DNA of 64,000 nucleotides from Bacteroidetes bacterium B1(2017). GTDB lineage: Bacteria > Bacteroidota > Bacteroidia > UKL13-3. Below, one piece after another: positions 61,032 to 64,000 of the stretch. The stretch spans positions 62,001 to 126,000 of the forward strand of contig NKJG01000004.1 in assembly GCA_002256395.1 (NCBI GenBank), read 5' to 3'. A model generated the notes under the pieces. That model was given only the letters and a program-made list of their open reading frames with translations, was not told the DNA's origin and searched no databases. Within the stretch, counting starts at the first letter, position 1. Every line of letters starts with the position of its first letter. Made by a program: the position numbers and the translations under genes.

Positions 61032-63206
61032 ATGAGAAAATCGGTTTTACTCTTAAGCATCAGTCTATTACTAGGCGTTAAATTTGGCTTTGCACAAAAA
61101 GATATAAGTCTTGAAGATATTTGGACCAAGGGCACATTTGCCGCTAAAGGTGTGGCAGGCTTTAACTCTATGAACGATGGCAGATACTATTGCAATTTAG
61201 ATGAGCGCCAAAATTTATTACGTTTTGAATTTGCTAGCGGTAAACTAGTAGATACTTTAATTAGAAACGCAGATGTTAAACAAGCTAATGGGGGAGAGGC
61301 AATTGATTTATCATCCTTCTCCTGGAGTGCCGATGAAAGCAAATTAATTATTGCTACCCAAACAGAATACATTTACCGCCATAGTAGTAAAAGTGTATTT
61401 TATATTTACGATTTGACAAGTAAAAAATTAGTAAAACCTGTAGCCGAAAAGGTTAGATACGCAACGCTTTCGGCCGATAACTCTAAAATGGCTTTTGTGC
61501 GTAATAACGATTTGTACTATTTTGATTTTAGAAGTAATTCAGAGGTTAGAATTAGCAAAGACGGAAAAGAAAATGCCATTATTAATGGGGCAACTGATTG
61601 GGTGTACGAAGAAGAATTTGCCATTTGGAGAGGTTTTGCTTGGAGCCCAAATAGCGATAAAATTGCCTACTACCGTTTTGATGAAACCAAGGTGCCTGAA
61701 TATGAAATGGCTGTTTATGGAACGCTGTATCCTAATCAATCTAAGTTTAAATATCCTAAAGCTGGTGAGGTAAATTCAGTAGTAAATATTTATGTATTTG
61801 ATACCAAATCGGAGTTGATTTCTGAAATGCAAACGGGCAGCGAAACAGATATGTATTTGCCACGTATGCAATGGACCACTAGTAACAATACGCTTTGCAT
61901 TCAACGTTTAAACAGATTGCAAAACAAATTAGAGCTATTGTTGGCCGATGCCGCTAGTGGAAAATCGAATGTGATTTTAACCGAGAATAACCCGTATTAT
62001 GTTGATATTACGGATAACTTAACCTTCTTAAAAGATGGTAAAACCTTTTTATTAAGTAGCGAAAGAGACGGCTATAACCACATTTATTTGTTTGATATGA
62101 AAGGTAAATTGGTAAAGCAATTAACCAAAGGAGCCTTTGATGTAGATGATGTATTTGGGGTGGATGAAAAGAATAAGAAATTGTATTTCTCTTCATCTGA
62201 GGTAAATGCTGCCGAGCGTTATGTGTATTCTATTGGCTTAAATGGAAAAGATAAAAAAATGTTAAGTACAGGTAAAGGTTGGCACAGCGCTAGTTTTAAC
62301 AACGATTTTACCTTTTACTTAGATGTTGTTAGTACTATTAATACTCCACCTGTTTATAGCTTATTAAACGCGCAGGGTAAGTTGGTTCGAACTCTAGAAG
62401 ATAACAAAGCCTTGCTTGCTAAACTAAAGGACTATAAAATTAATGAGATTAGTTTTAGCACTATCAAAAACGAATTGGGTCAGGATATGAACCAATTTAC
62501 TTTACTGCCAATAAATTTTGATGCTACTAAAAAGTACCCTGTTTTAATGTATGTGTATGGTGGTCCGGGCTCGCAAACCGTAATGAACAGATGGAGTGGA
62601 GGCAATTACTTTTGGTATCAAATGCTTGCACAAAAAGGCTATATCATTGTTTCTATTGATGGAAGAGGAACAGGTTTTAAAGGAGAGCAGTTTAAGAAAT
62701 GCACCTATTTAAATTTAGGTAAGTTTGAAATAGAAGATCAACTATTTGCTGCTAAGCAATTGGCTAAATTACCTTATGTGGATGCAACTCGCATGGGAAT
62801 TTGGGGATGGAGTTTTGGCGGTTATATGGCAGGTTTAGGAATAAGCAAAGGAAATGATATTTTTAAAAGTGCTATCTCTGTTGCTCCGGTTACCAACTGG
62901 CGCTATTACGATAATATTTACACCGAACGTTTTATGCGTACACCTGCCGAAAACGGCAAGAACTATGATGATAATTCACCCATAAATCATGTAGAGAAAA
63001 TAAAAGGCAATTACCTAATTATACATGGTACAGCCGATGATAATGTGCATTTTCAGAACACTGTTGAAATGGTAGATGCCATGATTAAGAAGAGTGTGAA
63101 ATTTGATTCGGAGTTTTATCCAAACAAAAACCATGGAATTGGAGGATCTAGAACTCGCTTACATTTATACGATAGAATGACCAATTTTATATTGGAAAAA
63201 TTATAA
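61032..63206 (+). CDS. Dipeptidyl peptidase IV-like exopeptidase (S9B)
   Basis: 724 residues from ATG 61032, which starts a clean signal peptide (RKSVLLLSISLLLGVKFGFA); the upstream TTG at 61014 adds six residues and lies in a promoter-like motif. The amino two-thirds form the β-propeller, with EEEFAIWRGFAWSPNSDKIA and ADWVYEEEF-like glutamates of the DPP IV double-Glu site. The α/β-hydrolase domain has the triad S594 (WGWSFGGY), D669 (GTADDNVH) and H701 (NKNHGI). It removes X-Pro dipeptides in the periplasm. Convergent with the DUF4197 gene. Confidence 0.92.
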   Translation: MRKSVLLLSISLLLGVKFGFAQKDISLEDIWTKGTFAAKGVAGFNSMNDGRYYCNLDERQNLLRFEFASGKLVDTLIRNADVKQANGGEAIDLSSFSWSADESKLIIATQTEYIYRHSSKSVFYIYDLTSKKLVKPVAEKVRYATLSADNSKMAFVRNNDLYYFDFRSNSEVRISKDGKENAIINGATDWVYEEEFAIWRGFAWSPNSDKIAYYRFDETKVPEYEMAVYGTLYPNQSKFKYPKAGEVNSVVNIYVFDTKSELISEMQTGSETDMYLPRMQWTTSNNTLCIQRLNRLQNKLELLLADAASGKSNVILTENNPYYVDITDNLTFLKDGKTFLLSSERDGYNHIYLFDMKGKLVKQLTKGAFDVDDVFGVDEKNKKLYFSSSEVNAAERYVYSIGLNGKDKKMLSTGKGWHSASFNNDFTFYLDVVSTINTPPVYSLLNAQGKLVRTLEDNKALLAKLKDYKINEISFSTIKNELGQDMNQFTLLPINFDATKKYPVLMYVYGGPGSQTVMNRWSGGNYFWYQMLAQKGYIIVSIDGRGTGFKGEQFKKCTYLNLGKFEIEDQLFAAKQLAKLPYVDATRMGIWGWSFGGYMAGLGISKGNDIFKSAISVAPVTNWRYYDNIYTERFMRTPAENGKNYDDNSPINHVEKIKGNYLIIHGTADDNVHFQNTVEMVDAMIKKSVKFDSEFYPNKNHGIGGSRTRLHLYDRMTNFILEKL

Positions 63207-63214
63207 AAATAGTA

Positions 63215-63259
63215 TTTAAAGAAAGTATTGGAGATTATCCTCCAAATACTTTCTTTAAA
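63215..63259 (-). terminator. Long hairpin spanning the 3' ends of two convergent genes
   Basis: TTTAAAGAAAGTATT (63215-63229) is the exact complement of AATACTTTCTTTAAA (63245-63259), extended by GGAG/CTCC with one bulged base. The right arm encodes the last residues of the DUF4197 protein. On the minus strand a T-rich run follows, so it is best placed as that gene's terminator. Confidence 0.65.
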
Positions 63260-63963
63260 ATATCACTTACTTGGTGCAAAGGGTCTTGCCTAATTTTCTT
63301 TTCTTCGGCGGCAACCTTTATAAACAAGCCATCTAAAGCCTTTTTAGTTACATGCTCGCTTAATGAGTTTGTTTTAATTTCGGGGTATAAAATACCTCCT
63401 AAGGAAGCCGTGTTATAGGCATTTAATAATTTGGTATACGATTCTGATGCCGAAGTATTAAAGAGTAAGGGCTTAGCCAAAGAAGCATCAATTTTTGGTT
63501 GGAATACTTGTGTTAAGGGCTGGTAGGTTTTTGAGTTTAAATAAACCGTTGCAGCGGTATCGCCTCCATTTAAAATGCTAAATCCATCGGCAATGGTTAT
63601 GCCTGTAATGGCATCTGTAAAAATAACTTTGGCTTCTGGCGCTGCATCCTCCGCAGCTCTGTTAATAGATTGAATGGCATTATCTAATAAAATGCTGCCA
63701 CCTGGTATAGAATTAATAACATTATAAACGGGTTGAGCTTCTTCGGGCAATAAAATTTTAACGGCTTGGTCTTTAAAATACCCATCTACTTTTGATAGGG
63801 TTGTTACAGATGTATCGCTTCCTACGTTTAGGGCCGATTTAAGTCCTTGAATAACTTCATCGTTTGATAGTCCTGTAGCATCTAGTATTTGCTGTGCTTT
63901 TTCGCAGGCGCTAAAAGAGAAAATGCCAATTATTAAGGCGGTTAACACATAGTATTTTTTCAT
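63235..63963 (-). CDS. DUF4197 lipoprotein
   Basis: 242 residues. Lipoprotein signal peptide with lipobox FSAC (cysteine 20). The mature part is helical and matches DUF4197: LSNDEVIQGLKSALNVGSD, VYNVINSIPGG, a FTDAITGITIADGFSILNGG block, and VTKKALDGLFIKVAAEEKKI. The function of the family is unknown to me; members occur widely as envelope lipoproteins. It may form amphipathic helical sheets at the membrane. The stop lies inside a hairpin shared with the opposing peptidase gene. Confidence 0.85.
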   Translation of the reverse strand: MKKYYVLTALIIGIFSFSACEKAQQILDATGLSNDEVIQGLKSALNVGSDTSVTTLSKVDGYFKDQAVKILLPEEAQPVYNVINSIPGGSILLDNAIQSINRAAEDAAPEAKVIFTDAITGITIADGFSILNGGDTAATVYLNSKTYQPLTQVFQPKIDASLAKPLLFNTSASESYTKLLNAYNTASLGGILYPEIKTNSLSEHVTKKALDGLFIKVAAEEKKIRQDPLHQVSDILKKVFGG

Positions 63964-64000
63964 AGTTTGGTATTTTGTTCGAATTTATCAAAAATTAATT

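Overview
The window is an AT-rich chromosomal segment of a Bacteroidota bacterium. The evidence is two proteins with type IX secretion (T9SS) carboxyl-terminal sorting domains, promoter elements of the Bacteroidota TTG / TAnnTTTG type, a cytochrome oxidase cluster with the gene content usual for the phylum (two subunit III genes, subunit IV, SCO, DUF420, DUF983, DCC), a FabI-type enoyl reductase and S9B and M1 exported peptidases. I cannot place it below phylum. I saw no rRNA or tRNA gene, no insertion sequence and no CRISPR array.

Bases 1-13275 are a Wzx/Wzy-type surface polysaccharide locus: an outer-membrane export protein (cut by the window edge), a Wzz-like co-polymerase, flippase, perosamine-synthase-like aminotransferase with its NeuD/PglD-like acetyltransferase, six glycosyltransferases, a polymerase, a methyltransferase and one opposing FkbM-like gene. 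Bases 13278-16690 hold a RidA protein, a zinc alcohol dehydrogenase, and a GbsR/MarR-type repressor with three small membrane proteins (two of them paralogues) behind a perfect 14-bp inverted repeat. Bases 16797-22711 are a DEAD-box helicase, an acyltransferase, a P-type ATPase and an aldo/keto reductase.

Bases 22712-31384 are a signalling island: a leftward operon with a 1314-residue PAS/GAF protein (orphan DHp helix and a receiver domain with Glu in place of the phospho-accepting Asp), a complete six-PAS histidine kinase and two single-domain response regulators, facing a membrane-anchored PAS protein. Bases 31427-40976 are mixed housekeeping and exported genes (FabI, a membrane protein/HTH pair, an esterase, an M1 peptidase, a TlpA-like thioredoxin, a T9SS subtilase, DapA).

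Bases 41046-50894 contain the leftward aa3-type cytochrome c oxidase operon: subunit II with an amino-terminal fused cytochrome c, subunit I, heme A synthase, heme O synthase, two subunit III proteins, subunit IV, SCO, DUF420, and thiol/metal accessory genes. A periplasmic WD40 protein, SurE and DnaB lie upstream. The dnaB-holA divergent gap carries DnaA-box-like sites. Bases 56505-63963 hold a T9SS Asp-box protein, a CDF transporter, a GlcD-type oxidase, a dipeptidyl peptidase and a DUF4197 lipoprotein.

The most unexpected signal is the 10-bp palindrome GGTTCGAACC. It occurs seven times exactly between 11 and 38 kb, always inside genes and in all three reading frames, far above chance. Several listed starts are corrected from TTG/first-ATG readings to better-supported internal ATG or GTG codons.
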